A stretch of 64,000 bases of DNA from Haloarcula rubra (GCF_019599465.1 NZ_RKLR01000004.1:62001-126000); one strand, 5' to 3'. Numbered from the stretch's first letter, positions 15,231-24,524 are shown. Translations and numbers: made by a program. Notes: generated by a model not told the origin, from the sequence alone.

Positions 15231-16082
15231 ATGCACGTCGTCGTCCACGGCGGGGCGGGCGGCCCACCCGACGAGCCGGCGGACCGCCAATCGACCCTCG
15301 CCGACGCCGCCGACAGCGCTACGACCGCCGAGACACCCCTCGACGCGGTCCTCACCGCGCTCCGGCCGCTAGAACGCGACCCGCGGTTCAACGCGGGCGT
15401 CGGCGGGGCCGTCCAGAGCGACGGCGTCGTCCGAACCGACGCGGGGCTGATGACCGACGACGGGACGGCCGGGGCCGCCTGCTCGATGGCCGGCGTCGCC
15501 CACGCCGCCGACGTGGCCCGCGTCGTCGCGACGGAGACGCCCCACGTCTGTCTCGCCGGCGACCCGGCGGTCGAACTGGCCGCGGCGAGCGGTATCGACA
15601 CCGACGAGGACCTGTTGACCGACCGGACCCGTGGCCGCTACGAGGACGCCGACCCGCCCGGGGCCGACATCGCAGACCTCCTCGCGTGGGTACGCGCCCA
15701 CTTCTCGGGGACGGACACCGTCGGCGCCGTCGCGACGGACGGCGACCGACTCGCGGCGGCCACGTCGACGGCCGGCCGGTGGTTCGCGCTCGCCGGGCGC
15801 GTGGGCGACGTGCCACAGATAGGCGCGGGGTTCTACGCCGACGAACGCGGTGGTGCGAGCGCCACGGGCGAGGGCGAGGCCATCGCCCGCTTCGGCCTCG
15901 CGCGGCGCGCGGTCGACTCGCTGGAGACGTACGGCCCGCGACAGGCCGCCGAGACGGCCATCGCCGAGTTCGACGCCGCGACAGGCGGGCGAGCGGGCGT
16001 CGTCGTTCTCGACCACGCCGGGCACGTCGGCAGCGAGTACAACACGGCCGCGATGCAGACGTCGCGGGCCGGGCCGGAGTGA
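15231..16082 (+). CDS. Isoaspartyl peptidase/L-asparaginase family protein (Ntn hydrolase)
   Basis: Plant/EcAIII-type asparaginase that autocleaves to expose an N-terminal Thr and hydrolyses L-asparagine and beta-aspartyl peptides. 283 residues: MHVVVHGGAGG at the N-terminus, DPRFNAGVGGAVQSDG, then the conserved autocleavage site with Thr163 in DTVGAVATDGD, and AAATSTAGRWFALAGRVGDVPQIGAGFYAD, which holds substrate-binding residues. The C-terminus is shorter than in plant enzymes but normal for archaea. The ATG at 15231 is supported by a TATA box 29 bases upstream. The gene is divergent from icd and 72 bases upstream of map. Confidence 0.92.
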   Translation: MHVVVHGGAGGPPDEPADRQSTLADAADSATTAETPLDAVLTALRPLERDPRFNAGVGGAVQSDGVVRTDAGLMTDDGTAGAACSMAGVAHAADVARVVATETPHVCLAGDPAVELAAASGIDTDEDLLTDRTRGRYEDADPPGADIADLLAWVRAHFSGTDTVGAVATDGDRLAAATSTAGRWFALAGRVGDVPQIGAGFYADERGGASATGEGEAIARFGLARRAVDSLETYGPRQAAETAIAEFDAATGGRAGVVVLDHAGHVGSEYNTAAMQTSRAGPE

Positions 16083-16154
16083 CGACCGGCCCGCAGGCCG
16101 ACTGCTTGCCGGCCAACGACAAACGCTTTCACCCACAGCGCCCAACGCCGGGGC

Positions 16155-17051
16155 ATGAGCGACGTGGACTTCGAGTCCGAGCAGTACGAGAAGTGTCGCG
16201 AGGCCGGCGAAATCCTCGCGCAGGTACGCGACGAGGCCGCAGAACGCGTCGAGGTCGGTGTCTCCCACCTCGAAGTCGCCGAGTGGGCCGAGGCGAAGAT
16301 TCGGGAACTCGGCGGCGAACCCGCCTTCCCGGTCAACATCTCCATCGACGAGGAGGCCGCCCACGCGACGCCAGAGCGCGACGACGACAGCACGTTCGGC
16401 GAGGAGATGGTCAACCTCGACATCGGCGTCCACGTCGACGGGTGGCTCGCCGACACGGCCGTCACCGTCGACCTGTCGGGCCACGACGAACTGGCGGCGG
16501 CCTCCGAGGAGGCGCTGGACGCCGCGCTGGACGTGGCCGGACCCGGCGTCGACGTCGGCCAGATAGGCGCGGCCGTCGAAGAGGTCATCGAAGGGTACGG
16601 GTTCAACCCCGTCGTCAACCTCACGGGCCACGGCCTCGGCCACTGGGAACAGCACACCGCGCCGAACATCCCGAACCGCGAAGTCTCGCAGGGCGCGACG
16701 CTGGAACCCGGCGACGTGGTCGCTATCGAACCGTTCGCCACCGACGGCCGCGGGAAGGTACAGGAGGGGTCCGACGAGGAAATCTTCGCGCTCGAACGCG
16801 AGGCCACCGTCCGCGACCGGACCGCGCGACAGGTCTTAGAACAGATTACGGAGGAGTTCAAGACGCTCCCGTTCGCCGCCCGGTGGCTGGACTCCCCGCG
16901 GGCGACCATGGCGCTCCGACGCCTGAAACAGCAGGACGTCGTCCACGGCTACCCCGTCCTCAAGGAACAGGACGGGAAGTTCGTCAGCCAGAAAGAACAC
17001 ACTGTCATCGTCACCGAGGACGGCGTCGAAGTGACCACGCGGTCGCGGTAA
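16155..17051 (+). CDS. map: Methionine aminopeptidase, type II (archaeal)
   Basis: Removes the initiator Met from nascent proteins. 298 residues, typical of the archaeal/eukaryotic type II enzyme with an inserted helical subdomain in the C-terminal half (about 195-255). Metal ligands are visible: Asp pair in VNLDIGVHVDGWLADTAVTVD, His in VNLTGHGLGHWEQHTAPNIP, Glu in VAIEPFATDG and Glu in SQKEHTVIVTEDG near the end. It follows the asparaginase gene on the same strand. Confidence 0.96.
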   Translation: MSDVDFESEQYEKCREAGEILAQVRDEAAERVEVGVSHLEVAEWAEAKIRELGGEPAFPVNISIDEEAAHATPERDDDSTFGEEMVNLDIGVHVDGWLADTAVTVDLSGHDELAAASEEALDAALDVAGPGVDVGQIGAAVEEVIEGYGFNPVVNLTGHGLGHWEQHTAPNIPNREVSQGATLEPGDVVAIEPFATDGRGKVQEGSDEEIFALEREATVRDRTARQVLEQITEEFKTLPFAARWLDSPRATMALRRLKQQDVVHGYPVLKEQDGKFVSQKEHTVIVTEDGVEVTTRSR

Positions 17052-17197
17052 GCGCCTCCTTCTCGGCCGGGTTCGGAACGAGGCATGGCGCGGCCGCTAT
17101 CGAACCGACCGGCGAGGAGAAGTACTGGCCACACGACCGGGGGCCGTGCGGCAGGGGAACCGTGTGACGGATGCGGATGGAACTCGCTCGGGATGGC

Positions 17198-17395
17198 CTA
17201 CGCGTTGTTCATGCGGGTGTTGGTCGTCTCGCCACAGACCAGACACTCGCTGACCCGATACGGTTCACGCGAGAACTCCGCGTTCTCGCGTTTGGTGCTC
17301 TCGGTCTGAATCTGGAGCGTGACCTCGTGGGGAGTCTCTCGTCCGCAGTTCGAACACGCCTCTGACATATCGACGTCGTCGTTTGTAGTCGCCAT
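17198..17395 (-). CDS. Small zinc beta-ribbon protein (DUF7835-like)
   Basis: 65 residues: two CxxC knuckles (CSNCGRET and CLVCGETT) separated by a beta-rich segment with KRENAEFSREPYRVSE, which I recall as conserved in a haloarchaeal zinc-ribbon family (DUF7835). Function unknown; such proteins often bind RNA or ribosomes. The ATG at 17395 (MATTNDD) is chosen because a TTTTTATG box lies about 30 bases upstream. That box overlaps an alternative ATG at 17425, which therefore cannot be on the mRNA. The 146-base gap to map holds no recognisable feature. Confidence 0.82.
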   Translation of the reverse strand: MATTNDDVDMSEACSNCGRETPHEVTLQIQTESTKRENAEFSREPYRVSECLVCGETTNTRMNNA

Positions 17396-17422
17396 CCCAC
17401 CTCTGTCTTCCGACGACGACTG

Positions 17423-17430
17423 CATAAAAA
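17423..17430 (-). promoter_or_regulatory. TATA box of the DUF7835-like gene
   Basis: TTTTTATG on the minus strand, centred about 31 bases before the ATG at 17395. It decides the start codon of that gene. Confidence 0.6.
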
Positions 17431-17573
17431 CCCCCTTCTGTTGGACTCCGTTCACACCGTTTATCGCAGGACGTGGATGGGTTGTCGGATTCAGTACCTC
17501 AGATAGCTCCAAACGATTCAAAGAAGTCTCTGTGTCTCTGAACGGGGTGTTTACTCCGTGAACGGCCGAAGGG

Positions 17574-17613
17574 TTTAAGTACTGTATTCGGCCCCCGTTC
17601 GAAGTCGTTTAGG
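17574..17613 (+). promoter_or_regulatory. Two TATA-like boxes before the HIT-family gene
   Basis: TTTAAG at 17574-17579 and GTTTAGG at 17607-17613. The second is 27 bases before the ATG at 17637 and would give a leaderless mRNA; the first would give a leader of about 35 bases. Either or both may be used. Confidence 0.45.
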
Positions 17614-17636
17614 CCGGGGGGCCGAACGGTGGCTGT

Positions 17637-18194
17637 ATGGACTCTGTGTTCGCGCCGTGGCGCATCGACTGGGTCGAACGCGACGGGCAGAACCCCGACG
17701 TCGACTGCGTGTTCTGTGCGTTCCGGGACGACTCGGCCGACCGCGAGAACAACGTCGTCGCGCGGAGCGACCACGCCTTCGTCCTCCTGAACAACTACCC
17801 GTACAACCCCGGTCACGTCATGGTCATCCCCGACGCCCACACCGGCGAGTACGGTGACCTCGACGACGAGACGCTGTTGGACCACGCCCACCTGAAACAG
17901 CGCTGTTTCGACGCGCTGGACGACGGGTTAGGCCCCGACGCCTACAACGCGGGCCTGAACCTCGGCGGGTCCGCGGCGGGCGGGTCCATCGACGACCACC
18001 TCCACACCCACGTCGTCCCGCGCTGGGAGGGCGACACGAACTTCATGCCCGTCGTCAGCGACACGAAGGTCATCGTGGAGGCCGTCGAGGACACGTACGA
18101 CCGCCTCCACGAGGCCTTCGCCGCCCAAGACGGCACCACCGTCACAGACCCCGACGCGGCCGTGCGTATCGACGCGCCTCCAAAGCGGCTTTAG
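17637..18194 (+). CDS. HIT-family nucleotide hydrolase/transferase
   Basis: 185 residues. The HIT triad is in DHLHTHVVPRW (about 121-131), preceded by LNLGGSAAGGSIDDH. An N-terminal CVFCAF resembles the zinc-binding Cys pair found in one HIT branch. NNYPYNPGHVMVIPDAHTGEY is the usual family region. Members hydrolyse or transfer nucleoside monophosphates (for example Ap4A phosphorylase or AMP-lysine hydrolase); the substrate here is not defined. It is followed after 24 bases by a CDF transporter gene on the same strand. Confidence 0.9.
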   Translation: MDSVFAPWRIDWVERDGQNPDVDCVFCAFRDDSADRENNVVARSDHAFVLLNNYPYNPGHVMVIPDAHTGEYGDLDDETLLDHAHLKQRCFDALDDGLGPDAYNAGLNLGGSAAGGSIDDHLHTHVVPRWEGDTNFMPVVSDTKVIVEAVEDTYDRLHEAFAAQDGTTVTDPDAAVRIDAPPKRL

Positions 18195-18218
18195 CCTCCC
18201 CCCGTTAGTTCCGAGTAG

Positions 18219-19133
18219 ATGTCGCGCCGCGCTACGCTCCGGCGGGTCGGCCTCCTCGTCCTCGGCGTGAACCTCACGCTCGCGCTCCTGAAGGGCGGCG
18301 TCTGGCTCACGACGGGTAGCCTCGCGGTCCAGTCGGAGGCGGTCAACAGCGCCGCCGACACGGCCTACTCGCTGGTGGTCGTGGCCGGCCTCTACCTCAC
18401 GACTCGGCCGCCGGACTTCGAGCACCCGCACGGCCACGAGCGCATCGAACCGTTCGTCTCCCTGTTCGTCGCCGCCGGCATCTTCGCGGCCGGCGGCGTC
18501 GTCCTCTGGCAGGCCGGGCGGGCACTCCTGACCGGTAACATCGCGGTGACGCAGGGACCTATCGCCGTCGGCGTCCTCGCGTTCTCGGGGGCCGCGAAGT
18601 ACGGGCTCTACCGCTACTGTCTGGCCGCGGGCCGCGACCGGAACTCCCCGGCCCTCGTCGCGACGGCGAAGGACAACCGCAACGACATCCTCACCGCGGG
18701 CGCGGCGCTGGTCGGCGTCGCCGGTGCCACTGCCGGCTACCCGATTGCGGACCCGCTCGCGGCTATCGTCGTCGCCGTGGGTATCCTCTACACTGGCGTC
18801 GAAGTCGTCCGGGACAACGTCGCCTATCTGGTCGGGGCCGCACCGCCCGAGGACCTGCGCCGCGAGATTCTCCAGCGGGCGCTCGACCACCCGCAGGTGC
18901 AGGGCGCCCACGACGTCATCGCCCACTACGTCGGCCCGGAGATAGACGTCAGCCTCCACATCGAGGTGGAGGGCGATTTGACGCTCCGGGAGGCCCACGA
19001 CATCGAGACGGCGGTCATCCAGTCCGTGCAGGAACTGCCCGAAGTGGACGACGTGTTCGTCCACGTCGACCCGAAGGAACTCGGTGAGTGGAAGGACGAC
19101 GACGAAGTCGAGCGACTGGCGGACTTAGAGTGA
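18219..19133 (+). CDS. Cation diffusion facilitator (Zn/Mn/Fe efflux)
   Basis: 304-residue membrane protein exporting divalent metal ions in exchange for protons. About six membrane segments in residues 8-205. TM2 carries SEAVNSAADTAYSL with the metal-site Asp, the loop has the usual HPHGHERIEPF, and TM5 carries KDNRNDILTAGAAL with the second Asp. The C-terminal cytoplasmic ferredoxin-like domain (about 212-290) contains VQGAHDVIAHYVGPEIDVSLHIEVEGDLTLREAHDI, as in other CDFs. Metal specificity cannot be read reliably. The tail is acidic. It ends seven bases from the convergent PEBP gene. Confidence 0.94.
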   Translation: MSRRATLRRVGLLVLGVNLTLALLKGGVWLTTGSLAVQSEAVNSAADTAYSLVVVAGLYLTTRPPDFEHPHGHERIEPFVSLFVAAGIFAAGGVVLWQAGRALLTGNIAVTQGPIAVGVLAFSGAAKYGLYRYCLAAGRDRNSPALVATAKDNRNDILTAGAALVGVAGATAGYPIADPLAAIVVAVGILYTGVEVVRDNVAYLVGAAPPEDLRREILQRALDHPQVQGAHDVIAHYVGPEIDVSLHIEVEGDLTLREAHDIETAVIQSVQELPEVDDVFVHVDPKELGEWKDDDEVERLADLE

Positions 19134-19140
19134 GTCGTCG

Positions 19141-19698
19141 CTACTCGGTGTCCGCCGGGCGCTCGTAGCTGAGAACGAACCGCCGACTGGCGAGCGTCGC
19201 CGCGCTGATGGCGTCCATCGCGTCGTCGTGTTTCGTCCCGCCCGGCACGGAGAGCGGTGCGTCGAGACCGTACACCTGCACGCGATACTCCTTCGTCTGG
19301 CCGGGCGACGGACACGGTGCGACGTAGCCCGGTGACCCGCCTTCTGGCTGTCCCTGCCGGGCGCCGCCGAGCGAGTCGACTGTCGCCGTCTGCGGGAGGC
19401 CGGCCGGAATCTCGCGCCGGTCGGCGGGGACGTTCCAGAGCGTCCAGAGGACGGGTTCGATGATGGCGGTGCGGTCGGACTCGACGGTGACGGCGACGGA
19501 TTCGACCGGTTCCGGCACCGACTCGACGGTGACGGGCGGCGACTCGCCCGCGCCGTCACAGGTGTAGCGGGCGGGGAGGCGGTCGTCCTCGCCGGGGACG
19601 GTCACGCGGAAGGGGGTCCCCTCCGGTTCCGCACCGGCACACCCGGCCGTCGCTCCCAGCGCGGTCCCGACAGCAGCCAGCAGGCGGCGGCGTCGCAT
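19141..19698 (-). CDS. YbhB/YbcL-type PEBP-family lipoprotein (Tat)
   Basis: Phosphatidylethanolamine-binding-protein/Raf-kinase-inhibitor-like fold, role unknown in archaea. 185 residues from the ATG at 19698. MRRRRLLAAVGTALGATAGCAG is a Tat lipoprotein signal with lipobox TAGC (Cys 19), so it is probably anchored outside. Family motifs: LPARYTCDGAGESPPVTVESVP, WTLWNVPADRREIPAGLP, GYVAPCPSPGQTKEYRVQVYGLDAPL and the helix DDAMDAISAATLASRRFVLSY. The upstream ATG (24 bases further) would only lengthen the n-region. Confidence 0.9.
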   Translation of the reverse strand: MRRRRLLAAVGTALGATAGCAGAEPEGTPFRVTVPGEDDRLPARYTCDGAGESPPVTVESVPEPVESVAVTVESDRTAIIEPVLWTLWNVPADRREIPAGLPQTATVDSLGGARQGQPEGGSPGYVAPCPSPGQTKEYRVQVYGLDAPLSVPGGTKHDDAMDAISAATLASRRFVLSYERPADTE

Positions 19699-19748
19699 AC
19701 CCCTACTGACGGCGGTTCGCACTTCCCGCCTTCGGTGTCACGCCGTCC

Positions 19749-21032
19749 TCAGTCCGCCAGCGCCGCCCGCTCGACCGGTTCGCCGAAAGCGTAGACGGTG
19801 TTGTGGCTCGTAATCTCCACGTCGACGAACTCGCCTATCTCCAGCCCCCGGTCCTCGGCGTCGGCGATTACGACCTGCCGGTAGGCCTCGTCGTAGCCGA
19901 CCAGCGACTCGTCGGTGCCGTCCTCGACCAGCAACACTTCGGAGGTGCGACCGACCATGTCCTCGTAGGCCGCGCCGGTGACGTCCATCTTCAGTTCGGT
20001 CATGGCCTTCGAGCGGTCCTTCTTCGTCTGGCCGCCCAGCCCCTTCATGTCGGCGGCGTCGGTGCCGGGTCGCTTCGAGAAGCGGGTGACGTTGATTTTC
20101 TCGGGCCGGGTCTCCCGGAGGAGGGCCATCGACTGCTCGTGGTCTGCCGGGTCTTCGGTGGGGAAACCGACGATGAAGTCCGTCGACAGCGTCCAGTACT
20201 CCAGGGCGTCGTCGAACGCCTCGACGACTTCGAGGTACTCGTCGACTGCGTGTTGCCGGCGCATATCGGCCAGTACGTCGTCGGACCCGGACTGGACCGG
20301 CGCGTGGATGAAGTTGTACAGTTGGTCGTGCTCGGCGAACACCGCGGCCAGTTCCTCGCGCACGCCGTGGAGGCCCTTCGGGTTCGCCATGCCGACCCGG
20401 ACCCGGAACTCCCCGTCTATCTCGGTACAGATGCGGTCTAACAGTTCGGGCAGGAGACTCGTCCCCCGGTTCCGGTCCCAGCCGTAGACGCCGGTGTCCT
20501 GTCCCGTGATGCGAATCTCCTTCGCGCCGGCGTGGACGAGCGCCCGGGCCTTCTCGACGTTCTCGGAGACGGGGGGCGAGTCGATGCGGCCGGTGGCCTG
20601 CTTCGTGATGCAGTACGAGCAGTCGCTCATACAGCCGCGGGCGATGGGGAGGATGCCGACGACGCCGTTCAGCACCGTCTCGGTGTCCGGCGTGACCGTC
20701 GGGCACTCCCCGTTGAGGACGTGTTGGGGCACGTCGTCCCAGTGGAGCACCTCGGCGTCGACGTCGGCGTCGCGGAACTCGTCGCCCTGTGCGAGGGCCA
20801 TACACCCCGTGACGACGAGGTCTGCGGGGGTCTCCTCGTCCAGCTCTTTGGCCCGCTGGAGCATGTTGCGCTCGGTCTTCTCCAGCACCGTGCAGGTGTT
20901 GAGGATGGCCACGTCCGCCGACTCGGGGCCGTCGGCGGGGTGGTGGCCGCCCTCTCGGAGCGCCTGCTCTATCTGCTGGGTCTCACCCCGGTTGGAGGTG
21001 CACCCGTACGTCTCGATGTGGTAGCGGGCCAT
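19749..21032 (-). CDS. tRNA t6A37 methylthiotransferase (MiaB family, archaeal/CDKAL1-like)
   Basis: Radical-SAM enzyme predicted to convert t6A to ms2t6A at position 37 of ANN-decoding tRNAs. 427 residues: the N-terminal UPF0004 domain has three cluster cysteines (ETYGCTSNRGE, ILNTCTV, VVTGCMA); the radical-SAM CxxxCxxC is ARGCMSDCSYCITKQATGR; downstream are RITGQDTGVYGWDR, FIHAPVQSGSDDVLADM and STDFIVGFPTE. A C-terminal TRAM domain (about 355-420) follows. Archaeal and eukaryotic members act on t6A, hence the assignment. The ATG at 21032 gives MARYHIETYGC, the standard N-terminus. It lies divergent to the large sensor gene with 112 bases between starts. Confidence 0.93.
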   Translation of the reverse strand: MARYHIETYGCTSNRGETQQIEQALREGGHHPADGPESADVAILNTCTVLEKTERNMLQRAKELDEETPADLVVTGCMALAQGDEFRDADVDAEVLHWDDVPQHVLNGECPTVTPDTETVLNGVVGILPIARGCMSDCSYCITKQATGRIDSPPVSENVEKARALVHAGAKEIRITGQDTGVYGWDRNRGTSLLPELLDRICTEIDGEFRVRVGMANPKGLHGVREELAAVFAEHDQLYNFIHAPVQSGSDDVLADMRRQHAVDEYLEVVEAFDDALEYWTLSTDFIVGFPTEDPADHEQSMALLRETRPEKINVTRFSKRPGTDAADMKGLGGQTKKDRSKAMTELKMDVTGAAYEDMVGRTSEVLLVEDGTDESLVGYDEAYRQVVIADAEDRGLEIGEFVDVEITSHNTVYAFGEPVERAALAD

Positions 21033-21106
21033 TCGTCCTAGCGATACGGCTTGCCGGGCAAAAGCGCGACGGATTCCCTCGGCCGGTGTGGTGGGCGACC
21101 GGGAGA

Positions 21107-21116
21107 TAGTACTATG
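21107..21116 (+). promoter_or_regulatory. Palindromic TATA region of the PAS/GAF/HTH_10 gene
   Basis: ATAGTACTAT is a perfect 10-bp palindrome centred about 33 bases before the ATG at 21145. ACACGTGT (21137-21144), directly before that ATG, is a second small palindrome. Together they suggest a core promoter with an overlapping regulatory site. Confidence 0.4.
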
Positions 21117-21144
21117 TGTGATTGTGTTCATCGCTAACACGTGT

Positions 21145-24100
21145 ATGCGAGCCCGCCATCTGACGAGGGGGCGACGACCGGCACGCATCTCCGACGGGGG
21201 CGCAGTCAGTGGGGCGTCGTTCCCTGCCACCGCCCGGGAAGACGGCCGGACACCCGTCCACGGCGAGCGCCACAGGCATCTGGGTCCTCCGGTCGTCGCC
21301 TGCACCGACGGCGGCGGGGACGGGTTCGGCGAGGCCCCCGACCGCTACCGGGTCCTCTGCCAGCAGGTCCAGCGCTACGGCGTGTTCGTCCTCGACACCG
21401 ACGGACGGGTCGCCGAGTGGGGCGACGGCGCCGGACGACTCCTCGGGTACGACGGCGACGCGGCCCTCGGCGAACCGCTCGCGGCGTTCTACACCGACGC
21501 GGACGTGACCGCAGACCGCCCGGCCGAGACGCTCGACCGGGCCGAGACGACGGGCGAAGTCGTCGACGAAGGGTGGCAGGTCCGGGCCGACGGCACCCGG
21601 TTCTGGAGTCGACTCGTCGTCACGGCGCTCCGGTCCGACGGTGAACTGGTCGGCTACGGCGTCGTCGCGACGGACCGTTCTGAGGCCCCGGACAAACTCC
21701 GGTCGTACGACACGCTGACCGAAGCACCCGTCCAACTGGTCGGGTTGGCCGAACCGGACGGGACGCTCGTGGAGGCGAACAAGACCGCACTGGAGTTCGC
21801 CGGCGTCGAACGGGCCGACGTCGTCGGGACGCCACTCTGGGAGACCCACTGGTGGTCCCACTCCGAGGACGCCCGCGAGCGCCTGCGTGAAGCCGTCGAG
21901 ACGGCCGCCACGGGGGAGTTCGTCCGCTACGAGGCGACGGTGGTCGGTGCCGACGGCGACGAGATTACGGTCGACTTCTCGCTGACCCCCGTCACGGACG
22001 ACGCCGGCCGGGTCGTGGCGCTCGTTCCAGAGGGCCGTGACGTGACCGAACGGAAACAGGTGGAGGCGGAACTCCGAGAGCGCAACCGGATGTTCTCGAC
22101 GCTCGTCGACAACCTCCCCGGCATGGTCTACCGCTGTCAGAACGAGCGCGGGTGGCCGATGTCGTTCGTCAGCGCGGGGTGTGCCGACCTCACGGGCTAC
22201 GACCCCGAGGCGATAGAGTCCGGCAGCGTGAGTTGGGGCGAGGACGTCATCCACCCGGACGACCGGGAGGCGGTCTGGACCGAGGTGCAGGCCGCCATCG
22301 ACGAGCGCGACCCGTTCACCATCACCTACCAGATACGCACCGCCGACGGCACCGAGCGGTGGGTCTGGGAGCAGGGCGAGGGAGTCTTCGAGGAGGACGA
22401 ACTCGTCGCAATCGAGGGGTTCGTCACCGACATCACCGACCGCAAGGAGCGCCAGCGCCGCCTCGAAGCGGTGTTCGACCAGACCTACCAGTTCACCGGC
22501 CTGCTCGACCCGGAGGGGACCGTCCTCGAAGCCAACGAGACGGCGCTGGAGTTCGGCGGACTGGACCGCGAGGACGTCGTCGGCAAACCGGTCTGGGAGA
22601 CGGGATGGTTCCAGATAGAGGAGGCCCGAGAACGTGTCAGAGCCGACGTCCAGCGCGCCGCAGACGGGGAGTTCGTCCGGCACGAACTGGACGTGCAGGG
22701 GGCCGACCGCGTCGCGACCATCGACTTCTCCATCCGCCCCATCACCGACGAGCGTGGCGAGGTGGAACTGCTGATTCCCGAAGGACGCGACATCACCGAG
22801 CGAACGCGCCGCGAGTCCCAACTGGAGACGCTCAACGACGTCTCGCGGGAGTTGACCGAAGCGTCCTCCGAAGAGGCCGTCTGTGACATCGCCGTCAGGG
22901 CCGCCCGGGAGACGCTCGGCCTCGAACTGGCCGCCGTCGAACTGTACGACAGCGAACGGAACCGGCTCGTCCCGCACGCCCGGACCGAGGGCGTCACCGA
23001 ACTGGTCGGCGACGCGTCGCTGTTCGAACCGGAGGACGGCGAGTCGTGGCAGGTGTTCGTCGAGAGCGAGGGGACCGTCTACGAGGACATCGAGTTCCGG
23101 GCCGACGTCTCGGAACCCGGGACGCCGCTGGACAGTGCCATCGTCCTCCCGCTCGGCGAACACGGGGTGCTCATCGCCGGCGAGACGACGCCGGAATCCT
23201 TCGCCGACGCCGTGGTCGACCTCGCCAGAGTCCTCGCGGCCCACGTCGAGACGGCGCTGGACCGAATCGCCCGCGAGGCCTCGCTCCGCGAGCGGACGTC
23301 GACCCTCGAAGCGAAGCACGAGCGGTTGCGGCGGATGGACCGCGTCAACGACGTGTTGCGCGACGTGACGACGGCGCTGGTCGCGGCCGACTCCCGGTCG
23401 GAGATAGAGCGGGTCCTCTGTGAGCAACTGGCCGCGACCGGCCCCTACCGGTTCGCGTGGCTTGGGACCCGTGACCCGGTCAGCGGCGAGATGCGTCCGG
23501 AGGCGTGGGCCGGCGACGAGTCGGGGTATCTGGACGCCGTCACCGTCGACGCCGAGGCGTCGGAACCGACCGGGCGCGCGGCCACCGAGCGCGACACACT
23601 GGTCACGATGCCGGCACGGGCCGACCCGCCGTTCGACCCCTGGGAACAGGCGGCCCTCGAACGGGACTACCGGGCCGTCGTCTCGGTGCCGGTGCGGTAC
23701 GAAGAGGCGCTGTACGGGGTGTTGAGCGTCTACGCCGACGACCCCGACTATCTCGACGAGGAAGAGCAGGCGGTCCTCACGGAACTGGGCGAGCTAGCCG
23801 GGTACGCTATCACCGCCGTCGAGCGGAAGGCGGCCCTGATGAGCGACGGGCGGGTCGAACTGGAGTTCGGCGTCGAGGACCCCGACACGGCGCTGTTCCG
23901 GTGTGTGCAGGCCGTCGGCGGCGAGTTCGAACTCGAAGGGGTCGTCGCGGAGAGTGGGGAGCCACTCAGCGTGTTCTTCACGCTCCGGGACGCGGACCCG
24001 GACGAAGTCCGCGAGTTCGTCGCCGACGCGCCCGGGTTCGGCGAGGGCAGACACGTCGCCGGCGACGACACGGAGAGCCTCTTCGAGTGTACGGTCGTCG

Positions 24101-24504
24101 GCGAGAGCATCGTCGGCGCCGTCTTCGACCACGGCGGCGTCCCCAAGACGCTCACCAGCGACGGGGGCACCGTCCGTCTCGTCGTCGAACTGGCCGACGA
24201 CCGGGACGTCAGAGAGTTCACCGAGACGTTCGAGACGGCCTTCGAGAGCGCGACGCTGCTCGCCCGGCGCGAGCGCGACTGGCCGATACAGACGGCGACG
24301 GAGTTCCGCGCCGAACTCCTCGACCGGTTCACCGACAAGCAGCGCGAGGCAGTCGAGACGGCCTACCTGAGCGGCTTCTTCGAGTGGCCCCGCGAGAGCA
24401 CCGGCGAGGAGGTGGCGGAGATGCTCGGCGTCTCCCAGCCGACCTTCAACCGCCACCTGCGGGCGAGTCAACGGAAACTGCTCGACGTCCTGCTGGACGA
24501 GTGA
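21145..24504 (+). CDS. Multi-PAS/GAF bacterioopsin-activator-type transcription regulator (HTH_10)
   Basis: 1119-residue soluble sensor-regulator of the haloarchaeal Bat family, in which sensory domains are joined directly to a DNA-binding domain with no kinase. From the N-terminus: a poorly conserved 60-residue lead, PAS1 (about 65-170, FVLDTDGRVAEWGDGAGRLLGY), PAS2 (190-305), PAS3 (315-430, VSAGCADLTGYDPEAIE), PAS4 (435-550), GAF1 (570-715), GAF2 (735-890), the bacterioopsin-activator conserved region (about 900-1055) and a C-terminal HTH_10 (LTGEEVAEMLGV-like helix in ESTGEEVAEMLGVSQPTFNRHL, shown here as two parts: ESTGEEVAEM and LGVSQPTFNRHL). PAS2 and PAS4 are similar to each other (TALEFAGVERADVVG versus TALEFGGLDREDVVG), so they arose by internal duplication. 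The ATG at 21145 is preferred over a GTG at 21088 because the palindromic TATA lies between them. Ligand and target genes are unknown. Confidence 0.9.
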   Translation: MRARHLTRGRRPARISDGGAVSGASFPATAREDGRTPVHGERHRHLGPPVVACTDGGGDGFGEAPDRYRVLCQQVQRYGVFVLDTDGRVAEWGDGAGRLLGYDGDAALGEPLAAFYTDADVTADRPAETLDRAETTGEVVDEGWQVRADGTRFWSRLVVTALRSDGELVGYGVVATDRSEAPDKLRSYDTLTEAPVQLVGLAEPDGTLVEANKTALEFAGVERADVVGTPLWETHWWSHSEDARERLREAVETAATGEFVRYEATVVGADGDEITVDFSLTPVTDDAGRVVALVPEGRDVTERKQVEAELRERNRMFSTLVDNLPGMVYRCQNERGWPMSFVSAGCADLTGYDPEAIESGSVSWGEDVIHPDDREAVWTEVQAAIDERDPFTITYQIRTADGTERWVWEQGEGVFEEDELVAIEGFVTDITDRKERQRRLEAVFDQTYQFTGLLDPEGTVLEANETALEFGGLDREDVVGKPVWETGWFQIEEARERVRADVQRAADGEFVRHELDVQGADRVATIDFSIRPITDERGEVELLIPEGRDITERTRRESQLETLNDVSRELTEASSEEAVCDIAVRAARETLGLELAAVELYDSERNRLVPHARTEGVTELVGDASLFEPEDGESWQVFVESEGTVYEDIEFRADVSEPGTPLDSAIVLPLGEHGVLIAGETTPESFADAVVDLARVLAAHVETALDRIAREASLRERTSTLEAKHERLRRMDRVNDVLRDVTTALVAADSRSEIERVLCEQLAATGPYRFAWLGTRDPVSGEMRPEAWAGDESGYLDAVTVDAEASEPTGRAATERDTLVTMPARADPPFDPWEQAALERDYRAVVSVPVRYEEALYGVLSVYADDPDYLDEEEQAVLTELGELAGYAITAVERKAALMSDGRVELEFGVEDPDTALFRCVQAVGGEFELEGVVAESGEPLSVFFTLRDADPDEVREFVADAPGFGEGRHVAGDDTESLFECTVVGESIVGAVFDHGGVPKTLTSDGGTVRLVVELADDRDVREFTETFETAFESATLLARRERDWPIQTATEFRAELLDRFTDKQREAVETAYLSGFFEWPRESTGEEVAEMLGVSQPTFNRHLRASQRKLLDVLLDE

Positions 24505-24515
24505 ACGGGGTTCAG

Positions 24516-24524
24516 TGTATAGTG
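24516..24524 (+). repeat. TGTATAGTG element, copy 1
   Basis: TGTATAGTG followed by GGTG, just after the regulator stop and 121 bases before the small zinc-protein ATG. An identical 9-mer lies at 24872. It may be a promoter or regulator site for the small genes. Confidence 0.35.

Noticed and set aside
15224-17167. A 647-codon plus-strand frame overlapping the asparaginase and map genes
   Set aside because: Very Arg-rich, out of frame with both supported genes, no domain recognised; a shadow of GC-rich coding.
17085-17309. Possible gene with a GEPCDGCGWNSLG Cys motif in the gap after map
   Set aside because: Half of it is antisense to the zinc beta-ribbon gene, with no promoter and Arg-rich composition. 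The gap is best described as empty.
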